Below, piece by piece: positions 1 to 9,004 of a DNA stretch of 46,586 nucleotides. Position numbers and translations under genes: made by a program. Position 1 is the first letter of the stretch. Every line of letters starts with the position of its first letter. Under the pieces are notes generated by a model. It did not search any database. It was given only the letters and a program-made list of their open reading frames with translations, and had not been told where the DNA came from. Location: contig SVSA01000005.1 of assembly GCA_015064545.1 (NCBI GenBank), positions 1 through 46,586 of the forward strand, read 5' to 3'. Source of the DNA: Oscillospiraceae bacterium (GTDB lineage: Bacteria > Bacillota > Clostridia > Oscillospirales > CAG-272).

Positions 1-1
1 C

Positions 2-538
2 TTTGATCATGACGGGGCCTTTGAGGGCGAGCTTATGGTGGTTCGTGTCGGTGCGTCGGCAGCGGAGACCGTGATAAAAATTCCGGCGCTGATGCCTCTG
101 CAGGTGAATTGGCTGACAGAGGAAACACTGGCGCTGATGTTTACCGATCGTATCGTCATCTACCGTGTTGACGGTACTGCACTTGGCGAGATTCCGTTTG
201 CGTCCTCCTCGTCGCTTGTGGCCGCCATTGGTGATCGGGTGATTTGTACCGTGCATAATGAAGGCGTTCTCGGTTACGATAAGACCGTGAATATCTACGA
301 AGATTCCGGTCATTTGCAGTATTCCGGCTCCTTTGTCGGTGAGCTGCTACAGATTCTTCCTACCGAGAAGGCGGTATTCTTGCTGTTTGAGGACCGTGTG
401 GTCCGTATCCGCTTGACCGACGGCCATATCGGCGAGGTTGTTTTGGCGCCCAACGCCGTTCGCTTGCTTGCTGACGAAGACAATATCATTGTGTGTTATG
501 CCGGTAGTGCCTCAGCAATTCGATTTGAAGAACCATAA
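2..538 (+). CDS. C-terminal part of a beta-propeller-like protein (DUF5711-like), 5' end outside the window
   Basis: The reading frame is open from the first bases of the window, so the gene begins upstream and only about 178 residues are visible. The ATG at 35 is in frame but has no convincing ribosome site and is probably internal. The visible part is a series of short beta-strand-rich repeats, with hydrophobic strands alternating with Asp/Gly turns such as VDGT and LTDG, which looks like blades of a beta-propeller. No catalytic motif is seen. I recall DUF5711 proteins of Clostridia lying directly before a CvpA-family gene, and that arrangement holds here with a 30-nt gap. The family name is therefore a context-aided guess. 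The function is unknown. Confidence 0.5.
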   Translation, partial: FDHDGAFEGELMVVRVGASAAETVIKIPALMPLQVNWLTEETLALMFTDRIVIYRVDGTALGEIPFASSSSLVAAIGDRVICTVHNEGVLGYDKTVNIYEDSGHLQYSGSFVGELLQILPTEKAVFLLFEDRVVRIRLTDGHIGEVVLAPNAVRLLADEDNIIVCYAGSASAIRFEEP

Positions 539-568
539 TAAATCTATGATAGAAAGGACCGTGTTGTT

Positions 569-1276
569 ATGTCGTTACTTCTTGATATTCTTGTGATTGC
601 TATTGTGGCAATCAGCATCTTTCTCGGAATCAAGCGAGGATTTATTCGCTCGGTGATGGGAATTGTCGTATTGGTTGCCGCTATTCTCGGTAGCGTGTAT
701 TTTTCTCCCGCTCTTGGCAGCCATTTGAACGAGCGCTATGTGGGAGATGCCGTATCCGATCATGTCCGTAGTGCGCTCGATTCGTTGGTTTCGGGTGTCG
801 AGTCACTGGATATTGATGACCTTTTCGAAGACAGACCGCAGGCCTTTGTCGATGTTCTGAACCGCTTCGGGGTTGATTTTGATGATCTGAAGAGCTTCTA
901 TGAGGAAAAGGCCGCCGCTACCGATGATGCTGTCGGCAGTATCGCCGAGCATATTGCCTCGCCGATTGCCGCCACCATTTCGAAAGGCGCAGCCTTTGCG
1001 ATTCTGTTTGTCGGCATCTATCTGGGTCTTTCGATCATTCTTTTGATTGTCGACCTGATTTTCAAAATCCCGATGCTGGAAGGTGCCAACCGCTTGCTCG
1101 GAGCCATTTTCGGCGCGGCGCTCGGCTTGGCGATTGCTTGGGGTGTCAGTACGGCATTCTGCAGTCTGCTTCCGCATTTGTCGGTCATTTCCGAGAATGC
1201 GATACCCGCAAACGTCATAGAAGATACGATCGTGGTGCGGTTCTTGGGATCGCTTGATATTCTTTCACTATTTTAA
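569..1276 (+). CDS. CvpA family membrane protein
   Basis: This 235-residue protein has the CvpA layout: an N-terminal hydrophobic hairpin (about residues 1-50) with the basic turn GIKRGF, a long acidic soluble stretch (about 50-130), and two further hydrophobic segments (about 140-165 and 175-205). In proteobacteria CvpA is tied to colicin V secretion and envelope integrity. In Gram-positives its exact role is unclear. The ATG at 569 follows an AGAAAGGA ribosome site. The gene lies 30 nt after the propeller-like gene and 42 nt before the Clp start, so the three are probably co-transcribed. The family call is fairly safe but the cellular role is not known. Confidence 0.8.
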   Translation: MSLLLDILVIAIVAISIFLGIKRGFIRSVMGIVVLVAAILGSVYFSPALGSHLNERYVGDAVSDHVRSALDSLVSGVESLDIDDLFEDRPQAFVDVLNRFGVDFDDLKSFYEEKAAATDDAVGSIAEHIASPIAATISKGAAFAILFVGIYLGLSIILLIVDLIFKIPMLEGANRLLGAIFGAALGLAIAWGVSTAFCSLLPHLSVISENAIPANVIEDTIVVRFLGSLDILSLF

Positions 1277-1288
1277 TTGCAGATTCAT

Positions 1289-1310
1289 TGCCGACGGGGT
1301 CGGCAGGAGG
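1289..1310 (+). promoter_or_regulatory. Small hairpin abutting the Clp ribosome binding site
   Basis: A perfect 7-bp stem (TGCCGAC at 1289-1295, GTCGGCA at 1299-1305) with a GGG loop ends exactly where the strong AGGAGG ribosome site (1305-1310) begins, 8 nt before the ATG at 1319. The stem shares one base with the ribosome site, so folding could affect ribosome access or protect the 5' end. There is no U-run, so it is not a terminator. The ribosome site also marks 1319 as the intended start of the Clp gene. The regulatory role is inferred. Confidence 0.45.
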
Positions 1311-1318
1311 TAATTTTC

Positions 1319-3639
1319 ATGCAGCGTTGCTCCAACTGTCATAAGCGTCTTTGGTGGTTTTTATCACCAAAATTGTCAATAACAATATGGAAAATGAGGG
1401 CTATTGTCTTCGTTGTGCCAAGGAACTCGGAATTTCTCAGGTGGATGCCCTGATGAAGCAGTATGGCATCTCAGAAGAGGATTTAGATAAGATGGAACCG
1501 GTTCTCGAGGACGATGCCGATCTTCCCGTACCGGTAGAGGATGAGGATTCCGATGACGGTGATGAGGGAAAGGCACCGCCGATCGATTTTCGGAAGATCT
1601 TTGGTGCTGCCGGCGGGATGCCGCCCTTTCTGCAGGGCAATCCCGAAAAGAAGGCTAAGGACAAGAAGCCGAAGCCCGAAAATAAGAAGAAATTTCTCAG
1701 CGCCTATTGTACCGATCTGACGGCGCGTGCCCGCGCCAATCAGCTCGACCGTGTGATCGGACGCGACCGCGAATTACAGCGTGTGATGCAGGTGCTTTGC
1801 CGCCGTCAAAAAAACAATCCTTGTCTGATTGGTGAGCCCGGTGTCGGTAAAACTGCCGTGGCAGAGGCTTTGGCAATTAAGATTGCCGCCGGTGACGTTC
1901 CGTTCCGCTTGCAGGACAAGGAAGTGCATCTGGTGGATATGACCGCACTTGTGGCAGGTACACAGTTCCGCGGTCAATTTGAAACACGCATGAAGGGCTT
2001 GATCGATGAGGTAAAATCGCTCGGTAATATTATTCTTGTCATCGATGAGGTTCACACAATTGCCTCGGCAGGCGATGCCGAGGGTAGCATGAATGCCGCC
2101 AATATTCTGAAGCCGGCCCTGTCCCGCGGTGAGATTCAGGTGATTGGGGCAACGACCTTGACCGAATACCGTAAGTTTATTGAGAAGGATGCCGCGCTTG
2201 AGCGCCGCTTCCAGCCGATCATGATTGATGAGCCCTCCTTCGAGGACTGCATTGAAATCCTGCGCGGGATCAAATCCTACTATGAAAAGCACCATAAGGT
2301 GATCATTCCCGATGAGCTTCTGCCTCGGACGGTTATGCTTTCGGAGCGCTATATCACCGATCGTTATCTGCCCGATAAGGCCATCGATTTGCTGGATGAA
2401 GCGCTTTCCTATGTTGTCCTCAATTCGGATGTTATCGATACCTACAGTAAGGCCGAAAAAGAACTGAAAACGGTTGCCGACCAGAGACAGCTGATTGAAG
2501 CATCCGATGAAACCGAAGCCGAAAAGCAGGAAGAGAAGTATCGGAAGCTTGCTGAAATCAAGGTGAAGGAGCTTAAGCTGACCGAAACGCTCGATTCGCT
2601 CAGAGGCGAGGTCGAAAAGGTTACCTTGACAGCAGCAGAGCTTGCCCATGTTATTGAAATCTGGACCGGTATTCCGACCAGCAACATCATGGAAAACGAC
2701 TATGCTAAGCTGGAGCGTCTGAGCGCGACCATCCGCTCTCGTCTGATCGGCCAGGATCATGCGGTGGATGCGGTTGTCCGCGCGATCAAGCGCAACCGTG
2801 CCGGTGTTTCCTATAAGCGTAAACCGGTATCCTTCATCTTTGCCGGTCCGACCGGCGTCGGTAAAACCGAGCTCGTCAAAATTCTTGCGAGTGAGCTGTT
2901 CCATTCGCCTGAAACCCTCATTCGGCTGGATATGTCAGAGTTTATGGAGAAGTTTTCGGTTTCGCGCATTATCGGAGCTCCTCCCGGTTATGTTGGCTAT
3001 GATGAAGCGGGACAGCTGACCGAAAAGGTGCGTCGGAAGCCATATTCGGTTATCCTCTTTGACGAGATTGAAAAGGCACATCCCGACGTGTTGAACATTT
3101 TGTTGCAGATTCTTGACGACGGGCGTATTACCGATGCGCAGGGAAGAACCGTCAATTTTGAAAATACGGTCATTGTCATGACGACAAATGCGGGTTCCTC
3201 GCAGAGTGCCTCCTCGGCGGGCTTCAGTACCTCTCGCCACGAAGCCGAGTCGGTTAAGACCGAAAAGGCGTTGTCGCAGTTCTTGCGTCCCGAATTTATT
3301 AACCGTGTCGATGAGATTATTGTCTTCCACCATCTGACAGAGGATAATTTTATCGCTATCGCATCCTTGATGCTGGGCGAGCTGGCAAAGGCGTTGGCCG
3401 AAAAGGATATCACGCTTACCTTTACCCCGGAGGTAGCGGCTTATGTGGCCCGTTCCTCCTTCAGCGAAAAGTACGGCGCCAGAAATCTGCGCCGCTTCAT
3501 TCAGCGTGAGGTGGAGGATGTGTTGGCAGATTCTTTGATCTCGGATTGTCTGAACCCACAACACGCGGATCAGAAGACGCATGTGCTTCTGGACGCCAAT
3601 GACGAAGGCTTGCAGCTTTCTCTTCAGTACGCACCGTAA
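1319..3639 (+). CDS. ClpE/ClpC-like ATP-dependent unfoldase with N-terminal zinc finger; apparent frameshift near 1349
   Basis: This is a two-ring AAA+ unfoldase that would feed substrates to ClpP. Numbering from the TTG at 1351, AAA1 has Walker A GEPGVGKT at 161-168 and Walker B VIDEVH. A charged UVR/M-type coiled coil lies at about 370-425. AAA2 has GPTGVGKT at 499-506 and Walker B FDEIEKAHPD around 571. The large Clp N-domain is absent and a short zinc finger takes its place, as in ClpE. The strong AGGAGG and ATG at 1319 give MQRCSNCHKR, the first Cys pair. The second pair (CLRC) lies in another frame that opens at TTG 1351. The 1319 frame alone ends at 1453. One missing base around 1349 would restore a continuous finger. 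The usual ClpP-docking tripeptide is AGF (623-625 in this numbering). Confidence 0.85.
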
Positions 3640-3676
3640 TCCAACAACGTAACGGGCTTGTCCCGGAAAGGTAACT

Positions 3677-6463
3677 ATGGCCGAACGATGGTATGACAAA
3701 AGCATAAAGCAGACCGAGATGCGGCTCGAAACCGATGCCAATTTCGGCCTTTCGGGTGACACCATTCGACAGCGCCGCAAGCTCGACGGCTATAACGATA
3801 TTTATCCTGCCCCCAAAAAGAATTTCCGTGCTTATCTGGCACATCTTTTGACCGACTATACCTCGCTTCTTCTGTTGATTACGCTCTTAATTGCTGCCGT
3901 ATTCCATGAGACGGAGAACCTGTTCATCATGCTGTTGATTCTGGTGACCTATTATACCATTGCTATGGTGACCTATGTGAAATCGCAGGATGTTCTTGAA
4001 AACATGGGACGTAGCGCCCTGCCGAATGCCAAGGTGATGCGCGGCGGACGAATCTTCATGGTCAAGCAGAAGCAGCTGGTTCGCGGGGATGTGGTGTATG
4101 TCTCGGCAGGCGACATTATTCCTTGCGACGCTCGTCTTGTTGAATCGCGCGGGCTTGAAATTCTTGAGGTTAATGTTACCGGTGTTACCCATGCTGTCCG
4201 AAAGGACGCTGAGTTTATTCACTACCACGACATTGCGCCCGCTCAGCAAAAAAATATGCTCTTTGCCTCAACGATTGTAACACGAGGAACCGGACGAGCC
4301 ATTTGCTGTGAAACCGGCAGCGATACGCTGGTTTGCGCGATGGGGAAGAACCAACCGATGGTATCGCATGAGCGCCTTGAGATTCTCGACCGTATCGGCC
4401 GGTTTTGTAAGGTGTGGACGCTGACCATGACGCTGTTGATTTTCGTGTTAACGGTGGCTGATCTTTTGATCGGCGTCGGCGCCAAAGAAGGTATTTTCGG
4501 AAGCTTTATGACGGGCTTGTCATTGGCCGTAGCCTCCATGAGCGAGTTTTACACGGCTTTTGCCTATATCGTCTTGGCTTGCGGTATTTTCGGTGCGGTT
4601 AATCGAAAAAAGGACATCAATCGCGGTGCGCTGATCAAAAATAGCGCCAAGCTTGAGGATATCAAAAATCTGACCTGTCTGATTGTGCCGCGAGAGGCAG
4701 CCTTCAGTATCCGCGATATGGCGCTGGAGAAGGTGTTTGCCAATGGCGATGTCTATGCTGTCGGCGAGCACGGATACCGCCGAAATGCATCGCGTGTGCT
4801 CCGTTATGCCCTGATTTCGACCGGACGGTACGGCGCCGGTAAGTTAATTGAGAATAATCTGTCGGGCGATAATGTTTATACCTCCGAGGAGGAGGCTATT
4901 CTCAAAGCCGCAGAGTCCGAAAGTGAATATCATATCGGCCTCGACCGCCGTTATCCGATGCTCGATCATTGTGCCAAGGGCAATCGCAGTCGCTTTGACA
5001 CAACCTTGGTGCGCTACGAAAACGGGTATGTTGTATCCCTGAGAGGTGATTATCGCACCGTTTTGCCCCTCTGTCGCTACTATACCGAGGATAGCCGCGT
5101 ATATCCGATGACTGAGGAAAAGTGGAACGAGATCCTGATTGCTGCCGAACAGCTTGCCAAGGAGTCTTACCGCGTCCTTGCGGTTGCTTCGAAGGATACC
5201 ATGTATAAATCGCTCAAGAGGCTATCCTCCTGCCAGACCGATTTGACCTTTGAGGGACTGCTTGCCATTCGTGAGCCGCATTTGCCCGATGCCGCTAAGA
5301 ATGTTCTTCGCGCGAAGAATGCAGGGCTCAAGGTTCTGCTTCTGACGCCCGATGTCAGCGAAAGCAATGCGATTTTGGCAGAGTCTCTCGGCATAGCTAC
5401 CGAGGCGCGGCAAAGCATTACCGGCGAAGAGCTTTCTCACATGAAAGAAGGCCTTTTCCGAGCCAATCTCGATATTTACACCGTATATCAGGGGTTGAAC
5501 TTGGCGCAACGACGGCTTTTGGTTCGTTTTCTGCAGGAAAAGGGTGAGCGTGTCGGCTATCTATGCTCCGAGCTGGACGAAATCATTTTGATGAAGGAGG
5601 CCGATGTCGGTTTCTCACAAAGCATCACCCTCTCCGAAAAGGCCGGCGGAACCGGTATCGATCTGGCGGGGCGTAATATACCGATCTATACCAAGGACCC
5701 CAACGAGGGGGGAAGCGGCTGTGAAGCACTGAAATTTGTTTCGGATGTCGTGGTGTCGGAGCCGGACAAGTCCGGTACCGGCGGCTTTAACGCCATGCTG
5801 GAGACCTTGCTCTATGCCAAGGGTGTCTATTATAATCTATATCGGATGCTCAAGTACATGATTGCCTCGCAGGTTGCCAAGCTGACCTTGATTTTTCTTG
5901 CGCTTGTTCTCGGCTTTACCGCGCTGACGCCGCCGCAGATTTTGTTCTGTGGTTTGATGATCGATTTTGCCGCCTTGATTATTATCGCCTTTGAACGTCC
6001 CGATTACACGCTTCTCAGTGCGCCAACCTCCATCAGCGAAAAATTAAAGGCACCGTTTTGGCGTAATATTGACGCGGTGGTGATTGGTGTTCTGCTCGCC
6101 GTCGTTACCATTGTCACTTCGTTGTATTTGCAGCATTATCATGTTCTTGACGTGGCTTCGCTTCCGACCTTTTGCTTTGTCAGCTTGCTGGTTTCCCAGC
6201 TGTCGCTTTTGAATGAATGTAAGCGGGAGCGTAGTGTCTTTGATCCGAATGTTCGCTTTAATGGCGCCTATCTTACCTTCCTACTGCTTTTTGCCGTCTT
6301 TGTGACGCTGATCTTTACGGTTTCCCCCATCGGCATTCTCTTTGCTGTTCAACCGCTGTCTCTGTTTGCCTGTGTTGCGCTTGTTCTTCCCGGTCTGGTG
6401 GTCACGCTTTGCTATGAGATTTATAAGATGATACAGCGCCGCGAAGATAAGAGTTCGCTTTGA
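3677..6463 (+). CDS. Catalytically dead P-type ATPase-like membrane protein (pseudoenzyme)
   Basis: The 928 residues keep the full architecture of a cation P-type ATPase: N-terminal domain, TM1-2 (about 60-100), actuator domain, TM3-4 (about 245-310), the large P/N domains, and a C-terminal membrane block (about 725-915). Every signature is changed. The phosphorylation site DKTGT is PREAA (338-342). The actuator TGES is TGVT (168-171). The nucleotide-domain KGA is RGD (456-458). TGD is TPD (557-559). The Mg-binding GDGVND region reads CSELDE (630-635). The TM4 PEGL is SEFY (289-292). In TM6 the usual Asn is Gly759, although Asp763 remains. The frame is intact and uninterrupted, so it looks like a maintained pseudoenzyme rather than decay. 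It starts 38 nt after the Clp gene with GGAAAGG upstream and is probably in the same operon. It cannot pump by the normal cycle, so a scaffold or sensor role is my guess. Confidence 0.8.
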   Translation: MAERWYDKSIKQTEMRLETDANFGLSGDTIRQRRKLDGYNDIYPAPKKNFRAYLAHLLTDYTSLLLLITLLIAAVFHETENLFIMLLILVTYYTIAMVTYVKSQDVLENMGRSALPNAKVMRGGRIFMVKQKQLVRGDVVYVSAGDIIPCDARLVESRGLEILEVNVTGVTHAVRKDAEFIHYHDIAPAQQKNMLFASTIVTRGTGRAICCETGSDTLVCAMGKNQPMVSHERLEILDRIGRFCKVWTLTMTLLIFVLTVADLLIGVGAKEGIFGSFMTGLSLAVASMSEFYTAFAYIVLACGIFGAVNRKKDINRGALIKNSAKLEDIKNLTCLIVPREAAFSIRDMALEKVFANGDVYAVGEHGYRRNASRVLRYALISTGRYGAGKLIENNLSGDNVYTSEEEAILKAAESESEYHIGLDRRYPMLDHCAKGNRSRFDTTLVRYENGYVVSLRGDYRTVLPLCRYYTEDSRVYPMTEEKWNEILIAAEQLAKESYRVLAVASKDTMYKSLKRLSSCQTDLTFEGLLAIREPHLPDAAKNVLRAKNAGLKVLLLTPDVSESNAILAESLGIATEARQSITGEELSHMKEGLFRANLDIYTVYQGLNLAQRRLLVRFLQEKGERVGYLCSELDEIILMKEADVGFSQSITLSEKAGGTGIDLAGRNIPIYTKDPNEGGSGCEALKFVSDVVVSEPDKSGTGGFNAMLETLLYAKGVYYNLYRMLKYMIASQVAKLTLIFLALVLGFTALTPPQILFCGLMIDFAALIIIAFERPDYTLLSAPTSISEKLKAPFWRNIDAVVIGVLLAVVTIVTSLYLQHYHVLDVASLPTFCFVSLLVSQLSLLNECKRERSVFDPNVRFNGAYLTFLLLFAVFVTLIFTVSPIGILFAVQPLSLFACVALVLPGLVVTLCYEIYKMIQRREDKSSL

Positions 6464-6471
6464 AGCCAATC

Positions 6472-6508
6472 AAAAAAGTCCACCATTGTCTAAATGGTGG
6501 ACTTTTTG
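6472..6508. terminator. Bidirectional intrinsic terminator between convergent genes
   Basis: An 11-bp perfect stem (AGTCCACCATT at 6477-6487 and its complement at 6493-6503) with a five-base loop is flanked by an A-run on the left and a T-run on the right, which extend the pairing. It lies between the end of the P-type-ATPase-like gene and the end of the minus-strand lipoprotein gene, so it can stop transcription from both sides. Confidence 0.9.
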
Positions 6509-6585
6509 CATGAAGAATGAGGGTTGAATTTCTGTAGTACCGAATGGGACGATATGACACAGTTGCGCAAGGATGAAGCTCGTTC

Positions 6586-7590
6586 TTAAGAATGCTGTGA
6601 CTGTGTGACCGTATACGGTGCAGTAACAGCGTTCTTGGCCGATTCAATGCAGACATCACGAATTCTCTCGGCCTGAGCGTTGGATGCCAAAGCGGGCGGG
6701 ATGAATGTTACCGAATCAATCGGCATACCGGTTAGTGCATGCATCATGGTCAATGCAGCAACATAGCGGCCGGTATTGATCGACAGGTGATAGCCGTCAC
6801 GCGTCAGCGTGTCGCCAAGGAAGGAGGTACGGGCATTCTGAATCGAGGTGCCGTTCGGAATGACGATCGAAATGGCATCGTTTGTGACAATGACTTTCTT
6901 GACAGCAGAGACAATCGCCTCATACATGACCATTTGATCGTTTTGATATTTGTAGAACTCAGCGTGTGTGGAATCTCCTTGATACGCCCAGGTCATATTC
7001 CAAACCAAGGATACGCTCGTGTTTTTTGATTCGGCGCATAGCTTCTGCAGTTCGGATATGATATTGGGTAACGAGTTATAGGATTCCGTTTGTCCGCTTA
7101 CGCCGCTGGATTGTTGCAAGGAAATAAAGTCCCAGTTATCGCTGATGAGAGCATCCTTGATCGAGAAGTTTTCGCGATTTGTCCATTTTCCGCTGTTATT
7201 GTAGCGATAAATGTAGGTATGTGCATCGCGGCGTACGTTCGCATAATGGGTGTTGAGATTGCAGCCACCAATGTAAAGATTACCAAGAACCACTTGCTCA
7301 ATCCCAAGATCCGTGGCAATTTGATAAGCATATTCGATCGTATCGTCCGAAAAGCTGTTGCCGATCATCAGAATCTTCAGCGCACCGTCATCATCCCATG
7401 TGCCGTAATCGGGCGGTGGTGCCTCGGTCTCGGGAGGCATAGAGGTGTCGGCTGTCGTTTCGGAAAGGAGATCCGTTGAGACAGGCGGCTGTGTGGTGCT
7501 GTTATCGGAGGGCGCAGAAGAGGACTGACAACCAAACAGAAGTGCACAGGAAAGAAGCATTGTAAAGGCAAGCAAGACAATTCGTTTCAT
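6586..7590 (-). CDS. SGNH-hydrolase-like lipoprotein (DUF4886 family)
   Basis: This 334-residue protein begins with a lipoprotein signal peptide: Lys-Arg, a hydrophobic core, and lipobox LFGC with Cys21 as the lipid anchor. A Ser/Thr/Pro-rich linker follows (about 22-65). The globular domain starts with GNSFSDD (77-83), which matches SGNH block I with Ser79 as the likely nucleophile, and ends with DGYH (Asp265, His268), the expected block V pair. This fits an esterase-type fold facing outward from the membrane, perhaps acting on cell-surface sugars or esters; the substrate is unknown. An AGGAGG site precedes the ATG. It is last in the operon, 15 nt after its paralog at 7606-8391, and looks like a duplicate that gained an export signal. 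Confidence 0.78.
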   Translation of the reverse strand: MKRIVLLAFTMLLSCALLFGCQSSSAPSDNSTTQPPVSTDLLSETTADTSMPPETEAPPPDYGTWDDDGALKILMIGNSFSDDTIEYAYQIATDLGIEQVVLGNLYIGGCNLNTHYANVRRDAHTYIYRYNNSGKWTNRENFSIKDALISDNWDFISLQQSSGVSGQTESYNSLPNIISELQKLCAESKNTSVSLVWNMTWAYQGDSTHAEFYKYQNDQMVMYEAIVSAVKKVIVTNDAISIVIPNGTSIQNARTSFLGDTLTRDGYHLSINTGRYVAALTMMHALTGMPIDSVTFIPPALASNAQAERIRDVCIESAKNAVTAPYTVTQSQHS

Positions 7591-7605
7591 AGGGCCTCCT
7601 CATGG

Positions 7606-8391
7606 TTAGGTTATAAATTTTGAGGGAGTAACAGCAAAAGGACAAGCGACAGCATGTTGGGCGGCTTCGATGGCGACCAGCATTTCCTTTTCACTAACAC
7701 CCTCCGGACGGTAGGTAAGAGTCGAAAGATCGCGGCCTGTCAGCGCGTGTACCAGCGTTAAGCCCGCAATGTAACGTCCCAAGCCCAAAGAGAGATGAAC
7801 GCTATCGCGATTCAGCGTGTCCCCCACAAACGAGGTGCGGGCATTTTGGATCGCCGTGCCGCAGGGAATAACCGTAGAGAACAGGCCGGAGGGCAGAATA
7901 CATTCGTTTACGGCCTCGGTGATTTTGCGATACATCGTTGCCTGATCCTTGTCATAACGAGCAAAAGCATCGTTTTCGCTGTTTTGAGGATAGGCCCAGG
8001 TCATATGCCAAATAAACGTGGGATGATCGCCTGCCGTTTGGCGAACAAAGGCGGCAAGCTCGGGGACACGGGCATAGGTTTCGGGGATGCCGCTGCCGGC
8101 GCTTGCCTGTTGCATCGAAATGATGTCCCATTTCTCTGCACGGATGGCGTCCTCCAAACGGAAGGCTACGGTGGTCTGCCAGGTTCCGTTATTGTTGAAG
8201 CGGTATTCATAGTCGGGCGTATTGTGAAGCGCGTTGTCCGCGTGACGGTCGATGGGACAGCCGCCGATAAAGAGGTTGCCGAGTACAATCTGCTTAACGC
8301 CGAGATCGGCGGCGATGTGATAAACGTGCTGCATCATATCATCGGAATAACTGTTTCCGATGGTAAGAAGCTTTAAGGTATCCTGTGTCAT
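7606..8391 (-). CDS. Cytosolic SGNH-hydrolase-like protein (DUF4886 family)
   Basis: This is a 261-residue paralog of the downstream lipoprotein without any signal peptide. Block I is GNSYSDD with Ser14, and the C-terminal pair is in DSVH (Asp196, His199). Stretches such as DLGVKQIVLGNLFIGGC and FVGDTLNRD are close to identical between the two, so they probably arose by tandem duplication. SGNH enzymes usually cleave esters, but the substrate here is not evident. The ATG follows AAGGAG. The stop is 15 nt from the next start, and the start is 19 nt after the phosphoribosyltransferase, so the three form one operon. The pairing of a cytosolic and an exported copy is notable. Confidence 0.75.
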   Translation of the reverse strand: MTQDTLKLLTIGNSYSDDMMQHVYHIAADLGVKQIVLGNLFIGGCPIDRHADNALHNTPDYEYRFNNNGTWQTTVAFRLEDAIRAEKWDIISMQQASAGSGIPETYARVPELAAFVRQTAGDHPTFIWHMTWAYPQNSENDAFARYDKDQATMYRKITEAVNECILPSGLFSTVIPCGTAIQNARTSFVGDTLNRDSVHLSLGLGRYIAGLTLVHALTGRDLSTLTYRPEGVSEKEMLVAIEAAQHAVACPFAVTPSKFIT

Positions 8392-8410
8392 ATGTTTTCT
8401 CCTTGTGCGA

Positions 8411-8968
8411 TTATGCCATCACCGTGCCGTCAGGATGGAAGAGAGGAAGCTTTTCGAGATATTGGATATCCTCGCGCTCTTGCGCGTCTCCTTCGGCCAA
8501 AATACACATTTTACCGGCAATGATACCGCCCGCCTGTTCGACCAGAATTTCGACAGCACGAAGCGACTCGCCGGTCGAAATGACATCGTCGATGAGCAGA
8601 ATTTTTTTGCCCTTCATTTTTTCGGCATCGGCTCCGTCGAGGTAGAGGTGCTGATCGGCATCGGTCGTGATCGAACGAACGGCAACATCGAAAACCGAGG
8701 TCATGTAGAGCTTGGGATGCTTTCTTGCGACGAAATAAAAATCGTCACCGCGCTGGCGCGCCATTTCGTGAGCCAATGGAATCCCTTTCGCTTCCGCGGT
8801 GATCAGATAATCGTAAGCGGGGGCGCGCTTCAGAAGCTCGGCAGCACAGGCAACTGTCAGCGGGGCATCGCCGAAAATGACAAAGGCGCCGATGGAAAGC
8901 GTTTCATTAACGGGACAGATCGGAAGGGCGCGCTCCAGCCCTGCGATCGTCATCTTGTGTGTAAGCAT
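8411..8968 (-). CDS. Phosphoribosyltransferase family protein (adenine/xanthine PRT-like)
   Basis: These 185 residues show a type I phosphoribosyltransferase fold. The PRPP-binding loop reads ILLIDDVISTGESL in the second half, and an earlier segment YDYLITAEAKGIPLAHEMA resembles the PPi-loop region of adenine and xanthine phosphoribosyltransferases. Such enzymes join a purine base to PRPP, and some members act as PRPP-sensing regulators. The exact base cannot be read from the sequence, so no symbol is given. It is the first gene of a three-gene minus-strand operon with a GAAAGGA ribosome site and a consensus-type promoter about 40-65 nt upstream. Confidence 0.75.
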   Translation of the reverse strand: MLTHKMTIAGLERALPICPVNETLSIGAFVIFGDAPLTVACAAELLKRAPAYDYLITAEAKGIPLAHEMARQRGDDFYFVARKHPKLYMTSVFDVAVRSITTDADQHLYLDGADAEKMKGKKILLIDDVISTGESLRAVEILVEQAGGIIAGKMCILAEGDAQEREDIQYLEKLPLFHPDGTVMA

Positions 8969-9004
8969 GAACCGAAATTCCTTTCAAAAAAAATATCTAC
9001 TGCT

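Noticed and set aside
1346-1365. Programmed -1 frameshift in the Clp gene
   Set aside because: A -1 shift would give a product of the right length, but no X-XXY-YYZ slippery heptamer fits; the nearest run (GTTTTTA) is imperfect. A missing base is simpler, so this is kept only as an option within the finding.
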